DNA of 64,000 bases from Shewanella japonica. Lineage in GTDB: Bacteria > Pseudomonadota > Gammaproteobacteria > Enterobacterales > Shewanellaceae. Below the pieces are notes generated by a model. It saw only the letters and a list, made by a program, of their open reading frames with translations, made no database searches and was not told the origin of the DNA. Shown piece by piece: positions 1-7,854 of this stretch. How positions within the stretch are numbered: the first letter of the stretch is position 1; each line of letters opens with the position of its first letter. The translations under genes and the position numbers were made by a program. The stretch covers positions 107,001 through 171,000 of the forward strand of contig NZ_CP020472.1 of assembly GCF_002075795.1 (NCBI RefSeq), in the 5' to 3' direction.

Positions 1-87
1 CCTTATATTGATAAAGACCCCATTTTATTTTGGCAGCGTTTATCTTTCTTATTAGCTCTAGGGTTAGTGATAGCCTTATTTTATTAA
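1..87 (+). CDS. C-terminal end of a membrane protein (partial)
   Basis: An open frame enters from the left edge and ends at TAA 85-87. Its 28 visible residues have a polar start (PYIDKDPILFWQR) followed by one hydrophobic helix (LSFLLALGLVIALFY), which looks like the last transmembrane segment of an integral membrane protein. A strong inverted repeat follows at 108-144, as expected at a gene end. Too little is visible to name a family. A chance open frame cannot be excluded, but the terminal helix plus terminator position make a real gene end likely. Confidence 0.5.
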   Translation, partial: PYIDKDPILFWQRLSFLLALGLVIALFY

Positions 88-107
88 GCACGACTTTAAT
101 GCTTGTC

Positions 108-144
108 TGTATTAACGCAGCAGCAAGAGTACTGCGTTAATACA
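108..144. terminator. Hairpin between convergent genes
   Basis: TGTATTAACGCAG (108-120) is exactly complementary to CTGCGTTAATACA (132-144), giving a 13-bp stem with an 11-nt loop. It lies between the convergent partial membrane gene and cynS and probably ends both. There is no long T run on either side, so termination efficiency is uncertain. Confidence 0.6.
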
Positions 145-183
145 AACCCGATATTGAGCTTTTATCAGGCTACCAAGGATTAA

Positions 184-624
184 TTACCATGCTTTATAAG
201 GTAAAAACTTACCGTTCATGGTAATCACGACCCTATCGCCCTTAGGATCAGTTTGTTTTGCAACATCCATTGAAAAATCAATGGCGCTCATTATGCCATC
301 ACCAAATTGTTCCTGAATGACTTCTTTTAATGTGTCGCCATATACACCAACCACCTCATAGAGGCGATAGACCAGTGGATCTTGTGGCACATCACGTTGC
401 CATTGTTTGGTCGGGTAAGCCGTGAGCGCAGCTTGTGAACCTGCAGGAAGCTCAAGTAGCTGGCACAACTTATCAGCGACGTTCTCTGGCATGCTGTTCA
501 TGCCTAAACATGCTGAGGTGACCCAAACACAGCCCATTTCTAACTCATCTGCAATATTTTGCCAACTTAGTTGGCGGGCATGTTTCGCTAAAATAATCGC
601 TTCAACCACTTGTTCTTTATTCAT
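184..624 (-). CDS. cynS: Cyanate hydratase (cyanase)
   Basis: Cytoplasmic enzyme that converts cyanate and bicarbonate to ammonia and CO2 through carbamate. At 146 residues it is close to the usual 147-156. The N-terminal part is a helix-turn-helix-like helical domain. The C-terminal part carries the conserved active-site region with Arg87, Glu90 and Ser113, equivalent to the Arg96, Glu99 and Ser122 triad of the E. coli enzyme, within YRLYEVVGVYG and FGDGIMSAIDFSMD. No carbonic anhydrase (cynT) or cyanate transporter (cynX) is adjacent, so it stands alone, probably for detoxification of internally formed cyanate. Confidence 0.95.
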   Translation of the reverse strand: MNKEQVVEAIILAKHARQLSWQNIADELEMGCVWVTSACLGMNSMPENVADKLCQLLELPAGSQAALTAYPTKQWQRDVPQDPLVYRLYEVVGVYGDTLKEVIQEQFGDGIMSAIDFSMDVAKQTDPKGDRVVITMNGKFLPYKAW

Positions 625-799
625 TATAAATTCCTATAGGCATGATAAACGTCTATAAGAACGCGCAAGAGTTAGACCACTATTAAATAATATATTAATC
701 AATAAGTTAATTTTTTATAGGATAGGAGTACGGCTATTTTAGTGCATTATTAGCTAATTGTTGGTGCGACAGGAGAAGACGTTTTTATTCACTGACAAG

Positions 800-826
800 A
801 AGGCCGGCAATAATGCCGACCTTGAG
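800..826 (-). terminator. Hairpin downstream of the 172-residue protein
   Basis: On the minus strand AAGGTCGGCA, loop TTAT, then TGCCGGCCTT forms a 10-bp stem allowing one G-U pair. It sits about 35 bases past the stop of the gene at 860-1378. The following T content is modest. Confidence 0.5.
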
Positions 827-859
827 AGTGCAATGTAATCTAGCGGCTTATTGCGCTGA

Positions 860-1378
860 TTAACGTTGATGCATGGCGTATTCAGTGCCATCTTTTGCAG
901 TAAATACTTTGCAGTTACTTTCAGTAGGTAGGCAGCGAGAATGCAGCATACTAACCCATTGTTTATATGGCGTTGGTAAGTTTTTAATTGGCAGCGCCAC
1001 TTGAATATCTTCAATATGCGCAGGATCTTTCGAGCCTAACTCGCCATTTCTGTCAAAGCTGACTTCAACATGGGTATCGTTATTTTTAAGTACAATCGAT
1101 GTTGGTTCGCTTTTATGACCTGTTAAAGCAACAAATTGACATGGGTTCTGTAAACCACATTGGCTGCCATCTTTCATAAAGGCTAGAAGATGAGTGTAGT
1201 AAATAACATAGCTACTCACATCGGCGTGTGAGCCTTCAGTAAGTGGGAAGTTGTCATCTAAAAATACCTTTGCATTGTTAATTTTGTCTGCGTTGGTACT
1301 GGTTGCCACAAATTGTTCCTCAATGAAGCTGTTAAGGTTGTGAGCGGCTGTGTTGGTGTGCATTGTTGTCATAGTCAT
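860..1378 (-). CDS. Uncharacterised 172-residue cytoplasmic protein
   Basis: I do not recognise this protein. It has no signal peptide or membrane segment. The N-terminal third is rich in Asn, Thr and Ala, and the rest is mixed alpha/beta with a Cys pair near the end (SRCLPTESNC). It is divergent from the XRE/IrrE-like regulator at 1585-3108, sharing about 200 bases of intergenic DNA, so it is a good candidate target of that regulator. The start is uncertain: three ATGs occur in the first six codons, and the AAGG just upstream of the first is better spaced for the second (1372). Confidence 0.75.
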   Translation of the reverse strand: MTMTTMHTNTAAHNLNSFIEEQFVATSTNADKINNAKVFLDDNFPLTEGSHADVSSYVIYYTHLLAFMKDGSQCGLQNPCQFVALTGHKSEPTSIVLKNNDTHVEVSFDRNGELGSKDPAHIEDIQVALPIKNLPTPYKQWVSMLHSRCLPTESNCKVFTAKDGTEYAMHQR

Positions 1379-1524
1379 AACCTTATCCTCTTCGCTTGGG
1401 TCATTACACGGGGCTAATTAAATATTCATATCATTAGGCCGTGCTTACATCTTTTGTTATCGATTGCCTTAGTCGCAATGGGAATCAAAATGATGAACAC
1501 TGTTTCCCGATTGCTTAATTTGTA

Positions 1525-1584
1525 GTCTAGTGTATTTTTCACTACAATTTCACAATAAAAATTTTACAGTGTGAATTTTACAAA
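1525..1584 (+). promoter_or_regulatory. Direct and inverted repeats before the XRE regulator
   Basis: ATTTTACA occurs at 1561-1568 and again at 1575-1582, 14 bases apart, directly upstream of the regulator start. Just before lies TAGTG-TATTTTT-CACTA, and TTTCACA pairs with a later TGTGAA. Such clustered repeats in a divergent promoter fit autoregulation, but which repeat is the binding site is not decided by sequence. Confidence 0.35.
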
Positions 1585-3108
1585 ATGCGTAATGAACAAA
1601 GCTTGATGAGAAAGTCACATTTCCTGGGTACAAAGATTCGAAATCTGCGTAAACGTAATCATCTGACAATGGAAGACTTGTCAGCCAGATGTATACGTGT
1701 AGATTCGAGCTCTGCGCCTTCGGTGTCATATCTATCAATGATAGAACGAGGTAAAAGAGTGCCCAGTGCTGGTATGCTGGCGGTGATTGCTACTGTGTTC
1801 CAAAAAGATGTCGATTGGTTTTTAGATGACATGCCAGAAGAGCAATCAATCACCCCAGAAAAGGGACGCCGTGGCGGTATTAGCGGTATGCCACTCGAAC
1901 CAAGCTTTTTATTTTCTAATGACATTTTACAAATCGCGATACCTGAAATGCTGTCACAAACGGGCACATCAGGTCGGCAGTTTGCTCAGTTATTAATTCG
2001 CGCACACCAAGAACACCATCAAAATCATTTCCCTGATTTAGAACGCGCCGCTGAAGAAATTGGCAGAAAACAGATGCCGCTAAGTGCTGATGAGATGCTT
2101 AGCATTGCTAAGAGTATGGGACTTAAAATCAAATGGATTGATGAAGTTCCGACTGAAGTGTTAGATGAAACTGGCGCTCGTTCTTCTCGGTTAACCACTT
2201 CTTTTTTTGAACCACCTGCGACAATTTTTATCAATAAAGCGCTCAAATCCAATGCGCCAAGGCTTAAATATGACTTGGCAGTGCACATTGGTCATTGCGT
2301 GCTCCACAATAAAGACGGCTTGAAAAGTGTCATGACATCGGGGCGTCGAGTTGAGGCGGATGATGATGCAACTGTGCAGTCAAACACACTTAATGCCCAA
2401 GATATCTTGCATGCATGGCGTGATTTTGAATCAAGCTTTTTTGCAGGGGCATTACTCTGCCCTAAAGTGCCATTCAGACAGCTATTAGATCGTCACGGCT
2501 ACGAGATTGATATCCATAAACAGTTACAGGTGTCGGCGTCGGTTGCCATGCGCAGAATGACAGTTGTCTCTCCTTACCCTCATTGGCATTACTTTGATGC
2601 TTATGCACCAGGTAAGCTTAAAGCGGTCTATCGCGGTAATGGTATTCCACTGCCTTGGGGCAATATGCGCATAGTTGAAGACCCTTGCCACCATTGGGCT
2701 GTATTTAGGAAAATTAACGAGCCGACATCGGGAACATCTGCTCAAATTTCAATATTAAATGTAGGTAATGAGCCGCGAATTTACTGTTGTGAATCAATAA
2801 AAGTCGATGATTCAGCGGGTAATCCACATGTGTTATGTGCAGGGATAGATTTAAACCCCGCCATTGAAGCGCAAGGTAAAGATGCTGCAAAAATTACCGA
2901 AGATTTAAAGCAAACGTGTGTTGAAAACGGCGGCTTAGTCGCCATTCCAAAACACATCAAAGCAGATCTGGTTAGCGTGGCTAAAATCTTGAATATTAAT
3001 TGGATTGAACGTGGTATAGAAAACGATGCCAGAGTGATTTGCTCTCGTGGCGCAGTATGCCCACGACAACCTAGCTGCTATGCCAGTGGTCAAGCACAGT
3101 GCGAATAA
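1585..3108 (+). CDS. XRE-family regulator with IrrE-like/DUF3612 region
   Basis: Probable DNA-binding regulator of 507 residues. Residues about 14-82 form an XRE helix-turn-helix (LGTKIRNLRKRNHLTMEDLS, then SYLSMIERGKRVPS). The middle resembles the M78/IrrE-like region of short-chain-fatty-acid regulators (RamB/ScfR type), but the zinc motif HEXXH is degenerate: the aligned stretch is AVHIGH near residues 232-237. The end has a Cys cluster (Cys486, Cys492, Cys498, Cys506) reminiscent of the Cys-containing tail of those regulators. The layout matches proteins annotated with DUF3612. No convincing ribosome binding site supports the first ATG; Met8 (1606) is an alternative. The effector is unknown; control of acetate or fatty-acid metabolism is only an analogy. 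Confidence 0.8.
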   Translation: MRNEQSLMRKSHFLGTKIRNLRKRNHLTMEDLSARCIRVDSSSAPSVSYLSMIERGKRVPSAGMLAVIATVFQKDVDWFLDDMPEEQSITPEKGRRGGISGMPLEPSFLFSNDILQIAIPEMLSQTGTSGRQFAQLLIRAHQEHHQNHFPDLERAAEEIGRKQMPLSADEMLSIAKSMGLKIKWIDEVPTEVLDETGARSSRLTTSFFEPPATIFINKALKSNAPRLKYDLAVHIGHCVLHNKDGLKSVMTSGRRVEADDDATVQSNTLNAQDILHAWRDFESSFFAGALLCPKVPFRQLLDRHGYEIDIHKQLQVSASVAMRRMTVVSPYPHWHYFDAYAPGKLKAVYRGNGIPLPWGNMRIVEDPCHHWAVFRKINEPTSGTSAQISILNVGNEPRIYCCESIKVDDSAGNPHVLCAGIDLNPAIEAQGKDAAKITEDLKQTCVENGGLVAIPKHIKADLVSVAKILNINWIERGIENDARVICSRGAVCPRQPSCYASGQAQCE

Positions 3109-3272
3109 GTCGGTCATCACAAAGACTGATAATCTAATTCACTTCTAAGGAAGTTTTTGTTAAGGTGATGTTGTTTTTGACAGATATAATCTAATTATAT
3201 TAATTGCTTATAAACTTGGCATAGGATGACTGCCAGGTTGAGTGATTAATCTAGCTGTAAAGGAATACAGTC

Positions 3273-3917
3273 ATGCTCGATTTTTTACTCATAAACGCCA
3301 ATACCCCATTTGCGATTGCGATGACGATGGTGTTGATGCTTGCACTGTTAGAAGGTGTTGGCTTAGTGATAGGCTTTAGCATTTCAAATCTGATAGACCA
3401 CCTTTCTCCTGTTGAACTTGATGTCGATGCCGACCTTAATGTGGCTAATACTGGGCTGACCCCATTAGTTGGTTGGCTGTGCCTGAATAAGTTACCGTTA
3501 TTAATCTGGCTAGTGTTATTGCTTACTTGCTTTGCACTCATTGGCTACAGTTTAAATTTTATTAGTTATCAATACGCTAGTAATTTACTTTCCCCAATGA
3601 TTAGTGCTCCAATTGTATTTGTACTGAGTCTGCTCAGCACATCCATCATTGGTAGACCTTTGGCAAAAATCCTCCCCAAAAATGAATCCCATGCCGTTTC
3701 TAATACTAGTTTTAGTGGTTTATTGGCCAAGATTACCGTGGGCACTGCCAGAGTAAACAGTCCTGCAGAGGCGGTGCTGGTGGATCAACATGCGCAGAAA
3801 CATTACGTGATGGTCGCGCCAGAGTTTGCAGAAGAAAGTTTTAACCAGCATGACCAAGTCGTGTTGCTGAATAGAAAAAATAATATTTGGATAGCAGCAA
3901 AACTCGATAGTATTTAG
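3273..3917 (+). CDS. yqiJ: YqiJ-like inner-membrane protein with OB-fold tail
   Basis: Membrane partner of the flotillin that follows. At 214 residues it has an N-terminal hydrophobic helix (about 5-35), two further helices (about 70-130), and a soluble C-terminal domain (about 145-214) that matches the beta-rich OB/NfeD-like fold seen in YqiJ. An AAAGGA eight bases upstream supports this ATG. It is followed after 51 bases by the flotillin gene, as in the E. coli yqiJ-yqiK pair, so the two probably form one membrane microdomain complex. Confidence 0.8.
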   Translation: MLDFLLINANTPFAIAMTMVLMLALLEGVGLVIGFSISNLIDHLSPVELDVDADLNVANTGLTPLVGWLCLNKLPLLIWLVLLLTCFALIGYSLNFISYQYASNLLSPMISAPIVFVLSLLSTSIIGRPLAKILPKNESHAVSNTSFSGLLAKITVGTARVNSPAEAVLVDQHAQKHYVMVAPEFAEESFNQHDQVVLLNRKNNIWIAAKLDSI

Positions 3918-3968
3918 CCGTTTATTCATGAAACGAAGATTTTTATAGTAGTAATACAAGGAAAGAAA

Positions 3969-5771
3969 ATGGAAGGGATTGAATTATCTGCAGGGTTAAA
4001 TACCACCTTTATTTTAATAATGTCTGGCGTGGCAATGTTGGCGTTTATCACCATAGGGTTAATTTTTGCCAAACTCTATATTAGAGCCACTAAGGAAATT
4101 GCATTTGTCCGAACTGGTTTAGGTGGGGAGAAAGTCGTTAAAGATGGTGGCACAGTGTGTTTACCTGTGTTGCACGAAACTATTCCGGTCAATATGAACA
4201 CATTACGCATCGAAGTTGAGAAAACACAAAAAGATGCGCTGATCACCAAAGATAGAATGCGTGTCGATGTTAAAGCGGATTTTTACCTTCGTGTGGCACC
4301 AAGCCAAGAAGGCATCTCGATGGCTGCGCAAACTTTGGGTACACGTACCATGCGCGTTGAAGAACTTAAAGTGTTAATGGAATCAAAATTTGTTGATGTA
4401 CTTCGTGCTGTGGCTGCTGAAATGACCATGACTGAAATGCATGAGCAGCGTGCTGACTTTGTCCAAAAGGTTCAGCAAAATGTGGCCAATGATTTAGAGA
4501 AAAACGGGCTCGAACTTGAGTCTGTTTCATTAACTGGCTTTGACCAAACAGACCTACAATTTTTTAATGAAAATAACGCATTTGATGCTGAAGGTCGTGC
4601 ACGTCTTGCAAAAATCATTGAAGAAAAACGTAAAGAAACCAATGATATTGAACAAGAAAACCGCGTTAAAATTGAGCGTCGGAATTTAGAGGCTGAGCGT
4701 CAATCTTTAGAGATTCAAAAAGAAGAGGAAGAAGCTCGTTTAAGCCAAGAGCAAATTTTGGCATTTAAACGTGCAGAGCAAAAAGCGGAAATTGCTAAAA
4801 CGCGTGAAAATAAACAGCGAGAAGAGCGCGAAGCTGAGATTGCGAAAGAGCAAGCGATTGAAGCGGCAGAAATTGAAAAATCAAAAGACATTGAAACCCG
4901 TGAAATTGCTAAAAGAAAAGCCCTTGAGCAAGCTCGTATTCAACAGCAGCGTGATATTGAAGTCGCTGAACAAGATAAGCAGATTGCGGTAGCAGAAAAA
5001 TCAGAAGAAGAGTCAGCTGCACGTGCTAAAGCCGCAGATGTTGAAAAGGGTAAAGTTGAAAAAGAAGAGGCCGTAATCACAGCCAAGCAAGTGGCAATGG
5101 CAAATCGTCAAAAAGAAATTGAAGTCATTGATGCGAAAAAAGAAGCAGAACGTGAAGCCGTTGGGATTACTGTGCAAGCCGCTGCAGATAAGCAAGCGGC
5201 TGAAGATAAGGCAACAGCCATATTAACTGAAGCTCGCGCTGATGCTGATGCTAAAAAGTTAAAAGCCGAAGCGGATGAAAAAGTCTTTGCAGTTGAAGCG
5301 GCAGGTAAACAAGCTTTGTATGAAGCAGAAAATACTCTGAAAGATGAGCAAATTCAGCTGCAAAAATCCTTGGCTGTACTGCAAGCGTTACCAGAAGTGG
5401 TTGCTAATGCAGTCAAACCACTAGAAAACATTGAAGGCATTAAGATCTTACAAGGTTACCACGGCGCTGGCGCTGCAACCGCAAATGGTAACCAAATCAT
5501 GCAGGGACAATCTGGTGGCGTAGCCGAACAAATCACAGCGGCAGCATTAAACTATCGTGCGAATGCGCCAGTAGTCGATGCCATGTTACAGGAGCTGGGG
5601 TTAGTGAATGGCGACACTGGCACGTTAACCGATTTATTAAATGGCGAGAATAGTTTGACCGATCAAACCCGTGCAGCGATTAAACAAGCTAATATTCAAA
5701 CGGCTATGCCATTGAATGGTGCCGAATCTGAGGTGGTAAATAATACTGTAGCTTCAAGTCCAGCTTCATAG
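3969..5771 (+). CDS. yqiK: Flotillin family protein YqiK
   Basis: Scaffold protein of flotillin-type membrane microdomains. It has 600 residues: an N-terminal membrane helix (about 12-37), an SPFH/band-7 domain (about 40-210), then a very long charged Glu/Lys/Ala coiled coil (about 215-480) and a flexible tail rich in Ala, Asn and Gly. CAAGGAAAG precedes the ATG. The tail beyond residue about 500 is somewhat longer than in the 553-residue E. coli protein. It is co-directional with yqiJ and ends at a strong terminator. A role in membrane stress or surface organisation is inferred from the family. Confidence 0.88.
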   Translation: MEGIELSAGLNTTFILIMSGVAMLAFITIGLIFAKLYIRATKEIAFVRTGLGGEKVVKDGGTVCLPVLHETIPVNMNTLRIEVEKTQKDALITKDRMRVDVKADFYLRVAPSQEGISMAAQTLGTRTMRVEELKVLMESKFVDVLRAVAAEMTMTEMHEQRADFVQKVQQNVANDLEKNGLELESVSLTGFDQTDLQFFNENNAFDAEGRARLAKIIEEKRKETNDIEQENRVKIERRNLEAERQSLEIQKEEEEARLSQEQILAFKRAEQKAEIAKTRENKQREEREAEIAKEQAIEAAEIEKSKDIETREIAKRKALEQARIQQQRDIEVAEQDKQIAVAEKSEEESAARAKAADVEKGKVEKEEAVITAKQVAMANRQKEIEVIDAKKEAEREAVGITVQAAADKQAAEDKATAILTEARADADAKKLKAEADEKVFAVEAAGKQALYEAENTLKDEQIQLQKSLAVLQALPEVVANAVKPLENIEGIKILQGYHGAGAATANGNQIMQGQSGGVAEQITAAALNYRANAPVVDAMLQELGLVNGDTGTLTDLLNGENSLTDQTRAAIKQANIQTAMPLNGAESEVVNNTVASSPAS

Positions 5772-5855
5772 CGCCACACATAACATAGGAGTGAAGTGAT
5801 ACTGTTAAGTTGATCATTGTTAGCTTGCAGCATTGAATTCATTGTTTGTATCGAC

Positions 5856-5886
5856 AAGGCGGTAACAGTCAGTTACCGCCTTTTTC
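5856..5886 (+). terminator. Terminator after yqiK
   Basis: AGGCGGTAAC, loop AGTCA, GTTACCGCCT, then TTTTC: a 10-bp perfect stem followed by a T run. Confidence 0.85.
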
Positions 5887-5930
5887 ATTATCAGCTTATC
5901 GCTGTATTGTCCCGATTAGCGTTACTACCC

Positions 5931-6644
5931 TTAGTCATCGCTCGTTATTGCAGAACGAAACACAGTATCTAACAAGTTAAAAAACCAGTGTTGTAACTGT
6001 GTCTGTTCGTTCATACGTGATTTAGCATATAAATCTTCTGGGCACTGCTCACTAAATGCTTGTTGTAAATAAGCCAGTTGCACAGCGTCCCATTCGGGAT
6101 GAAATTGAATGCCATATTGCTGTTGATGCCGAAACACCTGCTGAGGGCACAATGATGAGTAGGCTTTTATCTCAACCGATTTATGGGTTAGCGGAGCTAA
6201 GTGACTATCAAAGTTAAACCCAAAATAATGCCATTGAGGTACGGCTAAATTAATCAAATTTTTGTTCGCTAGACTTGCTGAGCTTACGTTGGCATTAACT
6301 CTGAGATCATACCAACCTAATTCAGCCTGTTTAAGTGGGTAAATTTTAGCACCTAATACCGATGCTAATAGTTGCGAGCCTAAACAAATACCGATTAGCG
6401 GTTTGTTGATTTCAATCGCCGAGTGAATCAAAGAGCGCTCTTTTTGCATCCATCTCGGGTTATCTTCTACATCCATAGGGCCGCCCAAAATGATGATGCC
6501 ACCAAATTGGTTTAGATCGGGCAAGCAACCATCGGGCGCCATGAATCGGGTGATCTTATTTCCCGACAGTTTGCACCAGTCAGAAATGCGCCCTGGTCCT
6601 TCAGCCTGATGGTGCTGAATGATTGCCAGCGATAATGAACCCAT
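5931..6644 (-). CDS. Class I glutamine amidotransferase-like protein
   Basis: Cytoplasmic protein of 237 residues resembling stand-alone GMP-synthase-type glutamine amidotransferase domains. The nucleophile elbow is GICLGSQLLA with the catalytic Cys near residue 102, and the His-Glu pair is in GIQFHPEWD near residue 178. GGPMDVED near residue 55 is the oxyanion-hole region. No synthetase domain is attached, so the acceptor substrate is unknown. Its ATG overlaps the stop of the upstream periplasmic-protein gene by one base (TAATG), implying translational coupling. Related proteins act on gamma-glutamyl compounds, but function here is not determined. Confidence 0.82.
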   Translation of the reverse strand: MGSLSLAIIQHHQAEGPGRISDWCKLSGNKITRFMAPDGCLPDLNQFGGIIILGGPMDVEDNPRWMQKERSLIHSAIEINKPLIGICLGSQLLASVLGAKIYPLKQAELGWYDLRVNANVSSASLANKNLINLAVPQWHYFGFNFDSHLAPLTHKSVEIKAYSSLCPQQVFRHQQQYGIQFHPEWDAVQLAYLQQAFSEQCPEDLYAKSRMNEQTQLQHWFFNLLDTVFRSAITSDD

Positions 6645-7357
6645 TACTGTAACTCGCCAGTTTCTAGATAGATTTCAATGATGTGCTCGAGGGGAATTGA
6701 TAGCTGATCCGCTAAATCCTTTGGACTAGGATGCAGTTTACCTTTGAGTGGCACGGTTATTTGAGTCGTTCTAATGAAATCATGTTGAATCACTCGCAGC
6801 AAGTGGTCTGCTTCAGGACGATTTTCAATGACCTTAACTAAGAATTGGTTTGAGCTATCTTCAGTTGGTGTAATGACTCGATATTGTGCATTTGGCGCCT
6901 TATCTTGCCCTGCCTTCATGCTTAATTCGGTGAACATAATGATGCGATCAATAATGAGTGATTGTTGAGAAAACTGGTTAATGCCTCCTCGCTCAAAGTG
7001 ACCTTTTACAACATCAACTTGCAGTTGTTCGATTGGGTCGGTTGCCAGAGGGCTGAGACGCATTAAGTCAAAAGGCTTGGGTACAATAGTCCAAAGCTGC
7101 TCTGGTGCTGTCGCCATTGCTTCAAGCTGCTGCTTTATTGCATGATCAGTTTCAGGATCGGCAAAGTGAAATTGCATGACCATTTGTACATTGTGGGGAT
7201 GGTGATACATAGGCAAATGTGAGGCAAATAAGCCATCTTTTCCGCCAAATAGAGTCATACCATGTAAGCCCATATGGCTTTCATTCGCTGAGGTTGTGGG
7301 GGATATGCAAAAAATAAGGCTGGTAACAATAACGCAAAAGTAATGAGAGATTCTCAT
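6644..7357 (-). CDS. Unrecognised secreted protein, His/Met-rich near its N terminus
   Basis: I cannot assign a family. The first 24 residues are a typical signal peptide (hydrophobic IVTSLIFCISPTTSA, then cleavage), so the 237-residue product should be periplasmic. Mature residues about 28-60 are rich in His and Met (MGLHGM, SHLPMYHHPHN), which could bind a metal. The remainder is mixed alpha/beta without cysteines. Its TAA overlaps the ATG of the amidotransferase gene, so the pair is one operon. A leader with small hairpins lies upstream. Metal handling is a guess from composition only. Confidence 0.75.
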   Translation of the reverse strand: MRISHYFCVIVTSLIFCISPTTSANESHMGLHGMTLFGGKDGLFASHLPMYHHPHNVQMVMQFHFADPETDHAIKQQLEAMATAPEQLWTIVPKPFDLMRLSPLATDPIEQLQVDVVKGHFERGGINQFSQQSLIIDRIIMFTELSMKAGQDKAPNAQYRVITPTEDSSNQFLVKVIENRPEADHLLRVIQHDFIRTTQITVPLKGKLHPSPKDLADQLSIPLEHIIEIYLETGELQ

Positions 7358-7854
7358 ATGGGCTCCTATCTGGAAGTTAGTCAGAAGGGGCCGTCCCCGG
7401 ATGGAAGCCTGTTTACCAAATTCATCAATTCGATGTGATTGATTGTGGTGCTCAACAGGTTGAGGTCGTCCTCAGACACAATTTTACTACAAATTTTTAA
7501 CGATGAACATTGCCACTCCCCCTCAATATTTGGACGTCACTTTTTGCATTCAGTGATTAACAGGGGAAATTCCGTCATGACTCAGCCAGTGTTATTAACT
7601 ATTGAGTCAACCTAGCCTAGTGAGAGATGTTGTTTTGTCGGTTAAATATGCCAAATAGCAGCTAATCTATTGAATCAATGTGAGTATCGCTGCAAAATTA
7701 ATTGAAACATGACTATCTATGTTTAGGAAGTATGATCCCAAGGAGTTAGGGAATATCGCATTACCTCAATGTTATTTCATCTACTTCTCGTGCCATATCG
7801 CTTCAAGGTTTTAAGGATAAAGCTGTCTCTATGAGATGGATTAAAGGAGTTTCC
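7358..7854. other. Intergenic region, divergent promoters
   Basis: About 500 bases between the divergent periplasmic-protein and peptidase genes. Close to the minus-strand gene, on that strand, are two short hairpins, TGAGG-ACGA-CCTCA and GGGG-ACGG-CCCC, in an otherwise unstructured leader. I see no coding potential and no known riboswitch signature. Confidence 0.4.
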
